A stretch of DNA of 64,000 nt from Ignelater luminosus (Eukaryota > Arthropoda > Insecta > Coleoptera > Elateridae), in contig VTPC01003413.1 of NCBI GenBank assembly GCA_011009095.1, positions 62,001 to 126,000 of the forward strand, given 5' to 3'. The notes below the pieces were generated by a model, which worked only from the letters and a program-made list of their open reading frames with translations, was not told the origin of the DNA and made no database searches. Shown here piece by piece: positions 36,001-48,000 of the stretch (position 1 is its first letter; every line of letters starts with the position of its first letter). The position numbers and the translations under genes were made by a program.

Positions 36001-39000
36001 CCACACCGACGAACACGCTGTATATAGGGTTCACCCAAAATACCATCCTGTAGATAAACACTTCAAAATCGTGTCCAGAGACTAAATTGTATTCTCTTTT
36101 CCTTATCAAGGAACCTTTGTTGGTTCCGTAACTTAAAATAAAATAAACTTAATAAATCTCCAGCCTCTCTCTCGTTTCTCAAAACTATAAACAAAGCTTT
36201 ATTCACAAAATCAAATATTATGCAGGTTGCTAGAAGCCAAGGTCCATCATCACAGCACCTAAATAAGCTTATGAAACAAAAACAAACTCCTAGAAATAAG
36301 AACACAAAAGTTAAACTACATGAATTTATTATTATGCTTTGAAATCAAGTAAAATAAACATTCACAAAAAGATTCAAAATGATATGGTTGATTAAAGAAA
36401 TTATTACTTTACAAATTAAATAAAAGAATGACAATTACTACATAAAAATTAGGTCTGAAGGACCCGTCAAATAAATGTGTTTAGAAATCATTAAATCGCA
36501 AAATACTTATTGTATTAAACCCCTCTAAACCAACAAAATTGAACATGATTTAAAACTATTAATAAATTTAGAACATATGAACTTGTATTACTTCAAACAA
36601 AAAGAAAACGTTTAAAAGATTACTATAGAATTTAAACTACCTATTGTTTCCCTAGATTTTTCCGGAAAGAATACACTATAAAGATACCTTCCTAACATTA
36701 AATAAACCAAATATTAACGTTAAATACTCAAAGCATTTNNNNNNNNNNNNNNNNNNNNNNNNNNNNNNNNNNNNNNNNNNNNNNNNNNNNNNNNNNNNNN
36801 NNNNNNNNNNNNNNNNNNNNNNNNNNNNNNNNNNNNNNNNNNNNNNNNNNNNNNNNNNNNNNNNNNNNNNNNNNNNNNNNNNNNNNNNNNNNNNNNNNNN
36901 NNNNNNNNNNNNNNNNNNNNNNNNNNNNNNNNNNNNNNNNNNNNNNNNNNNNNNNNNNNNNNNNNNNNNNNNNNNNNNNNNNNNNNNNNNNNNNNNNNNN
37001 NNNNNNNNNNNNNNNNNNNNNNNNNNNNNNNNNNNNNNNNNNNNNNNNNNNNNNNNNNNNNNNNNNNNNNNNNNNNNNNNNNNNNNNNNNNNNNNNNNNN
37101 NNNNNNNNNNNNNNNNNNNNNNNNNNNNNNNNNNNNNNGTATATAGGGTTAACCCAAAATACCACCCTGTAGATAAACACTTCAAAATCGTGTCCGGAGA
37201 CTAAATTGTATTCTCTTTTACTTACCAAGGAACCTTTGTTGGTTCCGCAACTTAAAATAAAATAAACTTAATAAATCTCCAGCCTCTCTCTCGTTTCTCA
37301 AAACTATAAACAAAGCTTTATTCACAAAATCAAATATTATGCGGGTTGCTAGAAGCCAAGGCCCATCCATCATCACGGCACCTAAATAAGCTTATAAAAC
37401 AAAAACAAACTCCTAGAAATAAGAACACAAAAGTTAAACTAGATGAATTTATTATTATGCTTTGAAATCGAGTAAAATAAACATTCACAAAAAGATTCAA
37501 AATGATATGGTTGATTGAAAAAATTATTACTTTACAAACATCAAATAAAAGAATGACAATTACTACATAAAAATTAGGTCTGAAGGACTCGTCAAATAAA
37601 TGCATTTAGAAATCATTCAATCGCAAAATACTTATTGTATTAAACCCCTCTAAACAAATAAAATTAAACACGATTTAAAACTATTAATAAATTTAGAACA
37701 TATGAACTTGTATTACTTCAAACAAAAAGAAAACGTTCAAAAGATTACTATAGAATTTCAACTATCTATTGTTTCCCTAGATTTTTCCGGAAAGAATACA
37801 CTATGAAGATACTTTCTAACATTAAAATAAACCAAATATTAACGTTAAATACTCAAAGCATTTGAACAAAAACAACATAAAAATACAAAGAAATATATGT
37901 AACATAACAATTATTCCTTACTCTAAATCTGGAGGTACTTTGAGTTTCCAGCAACTTTTCCAAATACAAAAGAATTGAATTTACACTAAATTTAATTACG
38001 AGAAGGCATGGTTTCAACCCCAATAAATCTTTAAACACTTAACTTCCACAAACACAAAACTTTAATTTTCTCAATAACGAAGAGAATACCAGATCTCTCG
38101 ATTGACACTGAAGATGGGATATTGATTCCATCAGCCAGGAAATATGACGAAGATAGCGGAGTCAAAGAACACCAGGTACATAACTGAGATTTTCGTAATG
38201 ACTAAACCAAAACTCAAGAAGAAAGTGGGACTAAATAATCTCCAAATAACTGGCTCGACACGGTTACTTCTTTACACGATCCTTCTAATGAAGACAGGGA
38301 CGATGAGCTTGTCGTTCATCTCCACATACTAGTAAAAATACAGGTAACACCTTTCAGCATATGAATTTTTACGTTCATCCGCACAATGATGCGTCAATAT
38401 TTTAATCCTCAAAGAAGCCTCCCTCGAAGATTAACTCAAAATGCAAATTAATGCCCATAAACCATAAACCAAATAAAAAACTAAAGCAAATTCACAGCCA
38501 CTAAAATGTCGAAATTAACCGTGCGCCACACTTAAAAATCGAAACAAAACGCGAGAAGCACCTGGTCCGCTTGGACCCGGGAGGTCGCGGTGAACACCCG
38601 CGTTCCACGGTGTCCAAATTTCGACTCCCCGAGAAAATCACAAAGTACCAACAAAGGGAACGGTTTGCCAAAATAGAAAAGTCAGTTACATAATGCTAAG
38701 TCAAATTAAACACGAATAGCCCATAAGAAATAAAAACTTTCCACACCTAATTTCTCTAATTTAATTGGACAAAGAACTATAATATTGAATTTATAAATAA
38801 AAGCCAAATATAAACTATTCTTGCAATGAAGAAACATAAAACAGATTGTTAAATGCATTTTACTTTTAACAAAGAACTTCAAAGAAACCTTATGCAAAAT
38901 GTTTGATAACCATATAAATATGGCTAAATAAATTTTAAAAACCGAAACGGAACGATAAATTCACAGTAAATGAATACATTAAAAACGAAATTTGCGGCAG

Positions 39001-42000
39001 AATCCGGATGATTATGCGAAACTTCAAAATGACATTACAATCTCTTTCCATTTACTTCTATTTACTGCTTCTCTTCTATTTCCTCATACTTGTACTCCAT
39101 TTATCTAATCTTTCTTGCAGGGCTTTCTTTTCTTTTGTGAATACTAACAGGTTGTCTGCATATAAAATTCGTTCAGAAAAACTGGACGAAGTTTCCTATA
39201 TCCTAGTTGTACTTTTCTTAGAGCTTGATTTACCTCTTTTGCTATTTTGTCTATTATTATAACGAAGGGCAGGGGACTCAATACCCCTCTTTGCCATACA
39301 CCTCTTTGTGTTGTGAAACTGTTCAATGTTTTCCCATTTACTCGTACTACGTTTTCGGTTCTTGTGTATATACCTTTAATAACCTTGATTAGTTTTCTGT
39401 CTACACCTCTGTTAGTTAGCACTTTCCAAATCTCTTCTCTGTTTACACTATCAAAAGCCTTCTCTAAGTCCACTGCTCCTATGTATATTTTATTATTCGT
39501 TTCCAGTATTTTTTTCAGTGATTTGTCTCAGTGCAAATATCCAATCTTGTGTTGATCTGTTCACTCTGAAAGCTGCTTGTGTGTCGTCTAATGCTTTCTC
39601 TATTTTTTCTTGGAGTCTTTTTTCTATGATATGTTCATATAATTTGTAAACCATGCAGAACAGTGATATTCCTCTGAAATTTTTACATTTGTTCATATTT
39701 CCTTTTTTATGTATTGGTGTTATGATAGCTATTCTCCATTCATTGGGTGTTTCTTGTGCCCTCCATGCCGTATTTATTATTCTAGGCCAGTGATTCTCAA
39801 CTTTTTTTTTCGTCACGGTACACTTGTAATAATTTAAAAATTTGGCGGCACACTAACGATGAGATAGATAAATCTAGAACCAGTCCAGAACTGTATTTTA
39901 TTCATTGACTCGCCGAACTGTAATAGTCATGCGCATTGGTTCAGTTAGTTCCCGCTACGAGGGTAAAACCAATCGAACTACTTGTCTGATGTCGCTTATA
40001 TATGGGTATTCGTAGTGGCGGCACATTTCAAAAATCTCACGGCACAGTGGTTGAGAATCACTGTTCTAGGCAGTAGATGTATTTCTTCTTTTCCTAAGTA
40101 TATGATCATTTCTGGCTTTATCTCATCTATTCCTGATGCTTTTCCGCTCTTAATTCTTTGCATTGCTCTAGTTAATTTTTATTTACTAATTTCTGCATCT
40201 TCTTTCTTTTATTCTATTCCTTGGTCATCTATGTTTTACTTGCATTCATTAGGTTGTTCGTTCCTTATTTTATGCTCCACCCCTAGGAGCTGTTTAAAGT
40301 ACTCTGCCCATCTATCTTATTATTTTATTTTCTTCTGTGATAATTTTTCCTTCTTTATCTTTTACATTCTTTATTGTACTTTTCTTAATCCCCTCAGTAT
40401 ATGATATAGCATTTTCGCATTACCAATAACATTTTTCTTCACAGGGTTCGGAGTTGGTTACTATTTTATGTAAAAGTACATATTTTTACTAAAGGTGCAT
40501 AAAAGTACGTATTTCTGCAAAAAGGTCACTATTAGTATTATATATTTTTATTTTACTTTTAAATGTGGCAATTCTTCTAAGATTGGTTGGAGCATAATTT
40601 GAGAAGAGCGCATTCAGGAACACTTAGTAGCTGAAATTCTAACAAAGCAGATTTTCTGAATGGACAAGCTACATGCCGCTAGAAAAAGCTACTGAAGATT
40701 TTATTCAGCATCTAGATTGCAGGCTATAATTCTTCAGTGCCCAAAGCCAGTCCATGTGATATAAAGTATCGACACCAAACAAGATAATTGCAAATTGAGC
40801 TCAGTAATAATTTTCTTTCTGCTTTCATGTCAAACCTGATAAAGTTTAGACGTCACTTTATACGTTTGAGGTTCTTAGAATTTGGATTTCAAAGAAATGT
40901 AATTATTAATGTCTTGTTGTGTTATTAAAGGCGTCTCCGGAATTTTTTCTGATCTGATCATACAGATTATGTGACAGAATTATTTGGGTTAATTCAGAAA
41001 AAAAATTAGTAGTATGTATATGCCGAGGAAATCATAGGAAACACTCTTGCTCATACAAATTTTAATCGCCCAACAACAAGACATTAATAATTACTTTTCT
41101 CTAAAATCTAAATTCTAATAACTGCAAACTGATAAACTGACGTTCAGATTTGTCACATCTGACATGGAACCACAGCGCTCCTAGCAAAGAGAAAATCATT
41201 ACTGAGCTCAATTTGCGATTGTCTTTTGTTTGGTTGTTTACCTCACATCAATTGGCTTTATTAGTGCTATTAAAAGTAATGGTGGGAACGGTTTTCTAAC
41301 TTCACATTTCGTACAATGTCCAATAAAAAATGAAGTGCAATTTGCATACAATGTTTGTGTGCAGGGACAGTAATCACAAGCACAAAACGTTTCATTTTAA
41401 TTAAGAATTTAAATTGCATTAACTAAGTAAAGAAACCTATTTCAATTGTTTTGGTGCTTATTTTGGATGCAAAACACATGAACTTCGGCATTTCTAATTG
41501 ATTATTTAAATTGAACTGTCAATAGAAGGTAAAAAACAGAAGTGAAGGAACAACACGAAATAAGTAATTTTTGGAAACAATACCTAAACATAGGAACTCA
41601 CCATAGTTCAATTTATCTTATGCAATGTCAGAACATGTAAAGTTGCACTTATTTTTCATTTAAAGTACGTATTATAGCAATCAAGATGCGATAATTTACG
41701 TAAAGAATATGACGTACCTTTTGTTATTATAGTGAGACGTTTTGTATAGTAACTCTGAATCGAGGTGGCCAATTCAATTGTTTTAGTGATAGTTCTGTGT
41801 GAAGAATAACTACCACTATACCTATTTGGAGTTGAATAGTGTGAATTGATCTGCAAATGTGAGTTGCTAGGTTAGGTACTTCCTTTAAAAAATTGCCCAT
41901 CTTCTGTTGCTTCTTTTCTATTGTTTTGATAGTTCAATTTAAATTATTCTATTAAAATTTTTACATCCATTTTTTTCATATTGGAAACAAGTACCAAAAC

Positions 42001-45000
42001 AATTAAAATGTGTCTATTTACTTAACTAACATGATTTAAAGTAATCACTAAAATGAGACATTTTGTGCTATAATCTTTGATCTAGTAGGCTGATTTCAAT
42101 TTTGTTTTTACCAAAAGATTGCTATTGTTATTCCCCTTCTAATGACATATCATAAGTGGTGGGGTGTCATTTAAGATTTTGAGGTTATGTATTAGAGAGC
42201 GAACACAGCACCCTCTATTATTGAGTTAATCATGTATTTTAATGTCCCCCTCCGTAAATAAATTAACATGTTTTTCCTTATTTTGATATCTCCATTTGTT
42301 TATGAGATATTAAGGGTGGATCGTTTTAAAAAGAACACACTGTAGATATACAACCAAACAACGAACGAGCGTCGATTTAAGCATGTCATGCGGACGCAGT
42401 AAAACCATGAATAGAACCTAGAAAAATGAAAATCCCCAGCTTCTGATGGTTTTTACTATTTTTTACGAGAAGTGCATAAATTTTAACATAAAGAATTATT
42501 TTTACACTAAGATATTAATCTATCTTGCAAATAAACCTAATCTTAACGTGTATTATGATAGACAAAAAAATATTTTAATACTTTTTGAAGGTTGGCACTA
42601 TGAAATTTAAAGATGGAGGCATTGATGATGGTTTTGAAAATCCAACTATACCACATTTGTTTCTGCAATTACCAATTTTGTCAAATAACTTTGTCACTGA
42701 TGGTAGTTTATTAAACAAAATATGAAAACATGAACTTTTCCCTTCAATATCTGAGATTTTGTCTCATATTTGACTATGTAGTATGAAATATGAGATTGGC
42801 CCCGAAAATATGAGACTCGTATTAAAAATAGGAGATCTGACAACCCCATAGTAATGGTTGCCTCATACTGATAATTTGACATTAGTTAGAATGCTAATTG
42901 GGTATAATTCTGGCATTGTCAGCTATGTCACAGTACCGGACTTCTGTGTATTAAACAATCGTATACTTTAAGGACCATGCATTATGACTGCATTGTAAAT
43001 AACAAAAAAGAATTATAAAGGCTTTAATAAATGAAAATGACTTAATATGAATTTTCCTAAGATTTTTATTTTTTTTTGTTTTTGCTTTGTTTCATTTTTC
43101 AAGAATTTGCTTTATATGTTCAAAACGAGTTGTTTTCTTTTTTTTTCAGAAGATGTTTTGTACTATCTTTTTTAATCCAATAAAGAAATGAAGTTATACA
43201 TATGTAACAGTAATTGTTATTGGTCACTGTTTGGTACATATCTTTTGCAAGATGTGGTACATATTTGCATATCTTTTTCAAGAATTACTACTCCGAACCC
43301 TGTTTTTATTTTTGTTCCAAACTCTTCCCATGATTTTGTCTTCGCTGTCCTCACTGTCATCTTGACTTTTTCTCTTTGATTTTTGTACTGTTCATAGTCT
43401 TCCTACTTTTTATGATGTGTTAATTTCTTCTTATTACATGTTCTATTTATCCCACATACTTCTTTTGCCGCTCTAATGATTATTGTTTTGAAGGTTTTGT
43501 ATATATTTTCTAGGTCCATTTCTAGGATTTGTTCTTTCTGTTGCTTGATTTTTTCTAATATCTTCTTTTGATATAGTTCCCTCTTGTTTTGGTTTCTAAT
43601 TTGTATGTTCTAATATTCTCAAACTCTATTTTCTTATACTCTTTTTCCCGGTTTTCTCTCTGTTCTTTCATGGTTTCACTTTTTATAGTTACTTTGACTA
43701 GATAATGGTCACTTCCTATCTGGTATTCTCTTCTTACCTTCACATTTTTAATTTTCCTCATTCTGTTTTTCTCAACCAGTATTAAATCAATTATTGATCT
43801 TTCATTTCTACTGGGCATCTCTCTTGTATATCTATGGATATCTTTGCTCTAGAAAAAAGTGTTGTTTACTACCATGTTATTCATTACACAGAAGTCTATA
43901 ATTTCTTGTCCATTTTTATTTTTGGTATTTTCGCCAAATCTTCCTATACATCTTGCTTCCTCTGTTTTGTTGCCAACCCTTTTGTTTAAATCTCCTACTA
44001 TCATTAGAGTACCTTTATAGTTCTCTGTTTCTTCTTGTATCTTATTGCAAAACTCTTCTACTTCTTTGTTAGGGGTTCCTTTGTTTGGTCCATATGCGAT
44101 CAGGATTGGTATATCTCTTCTCGCATATCTACTTCCAATTTCATTACTCTTTTTGATATTGCTTTCTATTCTATAATTCTGTTTCTTATTTGTTTGTTTA
44201 TTGTGCACCCTATACCTCCTTTCGCCCATTGATTTCTTTCTACTCCACTCTAAAGTAGTAGATGATCTCCTTCTAGTTTTTCTTCACCTTGAGCTTTCTT
44301 TTTTGTTGCATAAAGGTTAAATACCTAAATAGCCAATTCAAAATACTAGAGTGAGGTTCGAACATCAGAAATATGGTTGGAAATATGCATGCTTTTGAGC
44401 CTCTTGACGATGTTCTTTGTTAGATGGCGCTTTTGTCACACAGTTTAGTTGAGTATGTTGACCAACTGTTAGAAGCAAACGAATCCGTTGAGTACTCTCA
44501 GACTTATAAACTGTTTAAACAGTTTAGTGCTCTGAACATGCCCAATCTTTGCTATATTCCAACAGATATAGCAATAGTTTGTGAAATTTGGTTTAAGTAC
44601 TGATCAGTTTGACATTCTAGAATCATGTGGTTTAAAGTAAATTCCACACTAATAATATTAAATTCTAATAAGCAATAAAATGACCACTGCAGTTGAATCC
44701 ACAAGGTCCAAGGAAGTGTAACTCAAAGCCTCAATCACAAAACAACACAATAATAATTATTACAACATTTTAATTAAGTGTGGGAACATTAATTATTACA
44801 ACCATGCTTCTTTCTAGTCTAAGTCTATTTTACCAATAGTACATTTTCTGTTAAGGGTTGTATTTAGTAGCGTGAGAAAAATATTTCAATTTTTGCGGCA
44901 ACGCCTAAAAATAGATAACCAGTTAAGCAGCAAACGCCGAAGGATACGACAACAGCAGGTAGAACTGAAATATAATTGAACAAAAGCAGTTGTAAATTAG

Positions 45001-48000
45001 AAGATTTGTGAGGACTTTAAACTCTCGGTTTTATTCTAATATTGTGCTGGTTTCCCTTTTGCACTAGTCCTTGATTTGAAAGTTCCAGTTATAATATTTT
45101 TAAAGTTTCTTGGAAAAAGAAACTTTTAAAATAAGCTGGTTCTCTTTGAGATTCCCAGAAAAGCAATGGTAGTATAGTGATAGGCATAATCGAATGACGA
45201 TTATAGGATCATTCAATTATGTGTTTATCTGAAGCTATTTAAAGATTATTCTGACAATTTATATTATTAATCATAGTTTGTTGCCGCTCAAGTAAAATTA
45301 TCCGAATTAAAAATTATTCAATTTCAACTTAGAATCATTCGGATAACGCATATCAGGTGTTAACACTATCTGATATACTAATGAGTAACTGTAAAATTGA
45401 TTTTAAATGAACTTTTTGAAATAACTGTACGAGTTTAAAATTTGATTAGTAAAGATATTATAAACCACAATCCACAACGTTGAGTTAAATTCAGTTTTAC
45501 GCGTTTTGCTAATATTTCGTTGTTTCTTTAATAAAGTAAAAAATTATATTAAATACTACGCGTTCCTTGTTATTCTTATAAGTTCACTGCAAATGCCAAT
45601 AAATATAGTGTATATAAGAACATGCATCAAAAGCATAAAGATCAAGAATACTTCGAAATTGAAGTATTGTATTGATCTAAAAGACAATATTCTGTACATA
45701 TTCAGTAACAACTTAAAAAGTGCAATTTTCCTAGATGCTCCAAATATAACATATCTTCATCACTAAGCTAAATTATATTTGATGATTCAGGTATAAAGTA
45801 AATGACGATACGAAAGAATAGTATTGCAAATGAAAAGGAAATATTCGAAACTATTACAGTTTAACCATTCAACATCAATTTAAAAACTTCCTATAACATG
45901 AATGAATATTTTGATTATTTAAATCTCAATCAATCAATCATTTGACTATGCCCATCGCCCTATTTACAAGTAGGGTTACAATTCTGTTATTACTTTCTTT
46001 ATAATGAACAAAGATTGGCCTGTAGCATTACAATCAGGCTATCAATTTTATATCTATTACTTAGTAGCAAATAATGATCAGTCCACAAGTGAATATGTGG
46101 AGGAGTGTGATAATGGAGGCATATCTCCTGAATTGGATGTTGAAACAAGTTATAATGAATTCACAAGCGAATATGTGCACAAGAGCGTAGTTTTGAAGAT
46201 ATATCTCCTGATTTGGAAGTCGACAAAAATGACGATGAATCCCTAAGCAAAATAGTGGAATGGCCTTTAAATTTTTCTCTTCAAGATACTGCAGATATAT
46301 TTCCTGATTTGGAAGTCCAGTCCAGGGAATAGAGGCTGAAAAAGGGGCCTTTGCTTGCAAAAGGTTATGTCTTCTAATTTTTGGATATGTTTTGTATGTC
46401 GGTGCCCTAGCAAAATAACCCAAGTTCGCGACCCCGTCGCCCGTTTTCGAGCGCCGTGGGGCACCAACAACCATCAAAATTCCAGACTTTTTTTAATTTT
46501 TTTTGTCAACATCTTTTTACCAATGCATTACAGAGGAAAAAGTCTTCATTAAAAGTTGTAGAGCATTACATTTGCTACAACATGAGTAGGTAGATAATTA
46601 CAAAGATAGTTAATAGGTAAATAGTTAAGGAAACGTTCATACAAGGCAATCTCGCTGTGAAGCAGGCAACAGAAGACGCTGATGTACTTATTGTAATATC
46701 CGCTATGTTCATCGCTGCAGAATATGATTCTGTGAAAATCATCTGGGAGAGCATTGATTTGTTAGTTCTTTTGACAAGTTTGGCCCAACATCTCCCCATT
46801 TATTTTTGAAAACCTGGAAGGGGTAATACTTCTGAAATATTGTTCTGAGAATCTTCTTGGTCTTCACGCCTTGAGTAGGCGTGACACCACGTCTTCCCTG
46901 TTTGGTTCTGGAAAAACCAAATTCCGCACTCGGTTCCAGAACAAGCCAGCATTGCATGAACTTGCAACTATCTTCAGGGATCCTGATGCCAGTGTTTTAA
47001 CCATCGCTGAGGCAGGGGAACGTATACTTCTTCATCTTTATGGTGGTGACAAGGCAACAACATTAGACACTTTGCTCTATCAGCTTTTTTCAAATCTGCT
47101 ACTGCCAGCAAGATGCTGCTATACTCTGTCTCGTTTTTATAATTCCTGCTAAATTTTTGTCGTGTCGGTAACAATACCTTATTGTGCTACTCCCATTAGA
47201 TTATTGTTGTTCTTTGGTTTGCTTTTAACTAATTAATCATATATGTATTTAATTAATATGTGTAATCTAAATCTAACTTTGAAAACGCTAGAAATTTGAA
47301 ATGGATTGGAGTTATAGAAATGAGACAGGGTATATGTACCATGTCTTTCGCACGTATCACCAAGTAAAGACATGGATGTGCGAAATGAAAAACCATTTGG
47401 TCTGGAAATGGAGAAGGGACAGTCAGATTTCGACTGGCGATGTCGTTTGGCTTTGATATTTTATTTCATAAAACTAAAAGGTCATACTTTATGTTGTTAA
47501 TTACAGAGAATAGTGCATAATGTGCCAATTATTTTTGTTCAAAAGAGGCGGATTGCTACGTGTCTAAGACACTGCTCAAAATGTGCCGAACGTGAAAAAA
47601 TGATGTACTTTTATAAATGGTAAGATGAAACTAAATATGAAACATAACTATTACTTCCAGATTAATGGTCAGTTACATATTGTTCAGAGAAAATATTGTT
47701 TATTTGTTTTTTGGACCCCTAAAGGTGTTAGTATTCAAAATATTTTTAAAGACAGGAAGTTTTGGGAAGAGAAAGTGATTGACAGATGTATCAATTTTTA
47801 CATGAATCGTAATCTTCTTGAATTGGTTAATTCCAGAATAGAGAAGCAGTTACCTGTAAGAAACCGTAGCAAAGAATTTACTATGGCACTGACAGTTTAC
47901 GTCGTGTACACGCAAACAACTAAGACAATGTTCAACGAACTTCAAAAGGAGTCATTCCTGAATTTGCGAAGTCTGTCTGTCTGTCTGTTTGTCTGTTGGT

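Larger units (their letters stand above)
40442..43302. mobile_element. 2.86-kb TIR-bearing insertion inside the LINE
   Basis: The left end CAGGGTTCGGAGT and the right end ACTCCGAACCCTG are perfect 13-base inverted repeats lying exactly where the LINE is interrupted. The LINE reading frame is continuous if the insertion is removed without deleting any flanking bases, so no target duplication is evident. The interior contains a large inverted repeat (40730-40925 against 41085-41265) and no recognised transposase. Confidence 0.7.
39041..44310 (-). mobile_element. Degraded LINE (non-LTR retrotransposon), antisense, with two nested insertions
   Basis: On the minus strand an endonuclease region (44.3-43.3 kb) is followed by a reverse-transcriptase region (40.4-39.04 kb), the usual LINE order. 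A 2.86-kb TIR-bearing insertion (40442-43302) and a 276-bp hAT MITE (39788-40063) interrupt it. Frameshifts and stops are frequent. The 3' end is truncated soon after the catalytic region. Clade is not certain. The endonuclease and motif style resemble the common insect LINEs related to RTE or R1/Jockey. Confidence 0.85.

Noticed and set aside
36676-37228. Two minus-strand open frames of about 165 codons
   Set aside because: Most of their length is the N gap, so they have no sequence support.
39041-44310. A functional LINE
   Set aside because: It has frameshifts in both domains, a changed catalytic box (YADN), two insertions and a truncated 3' end.
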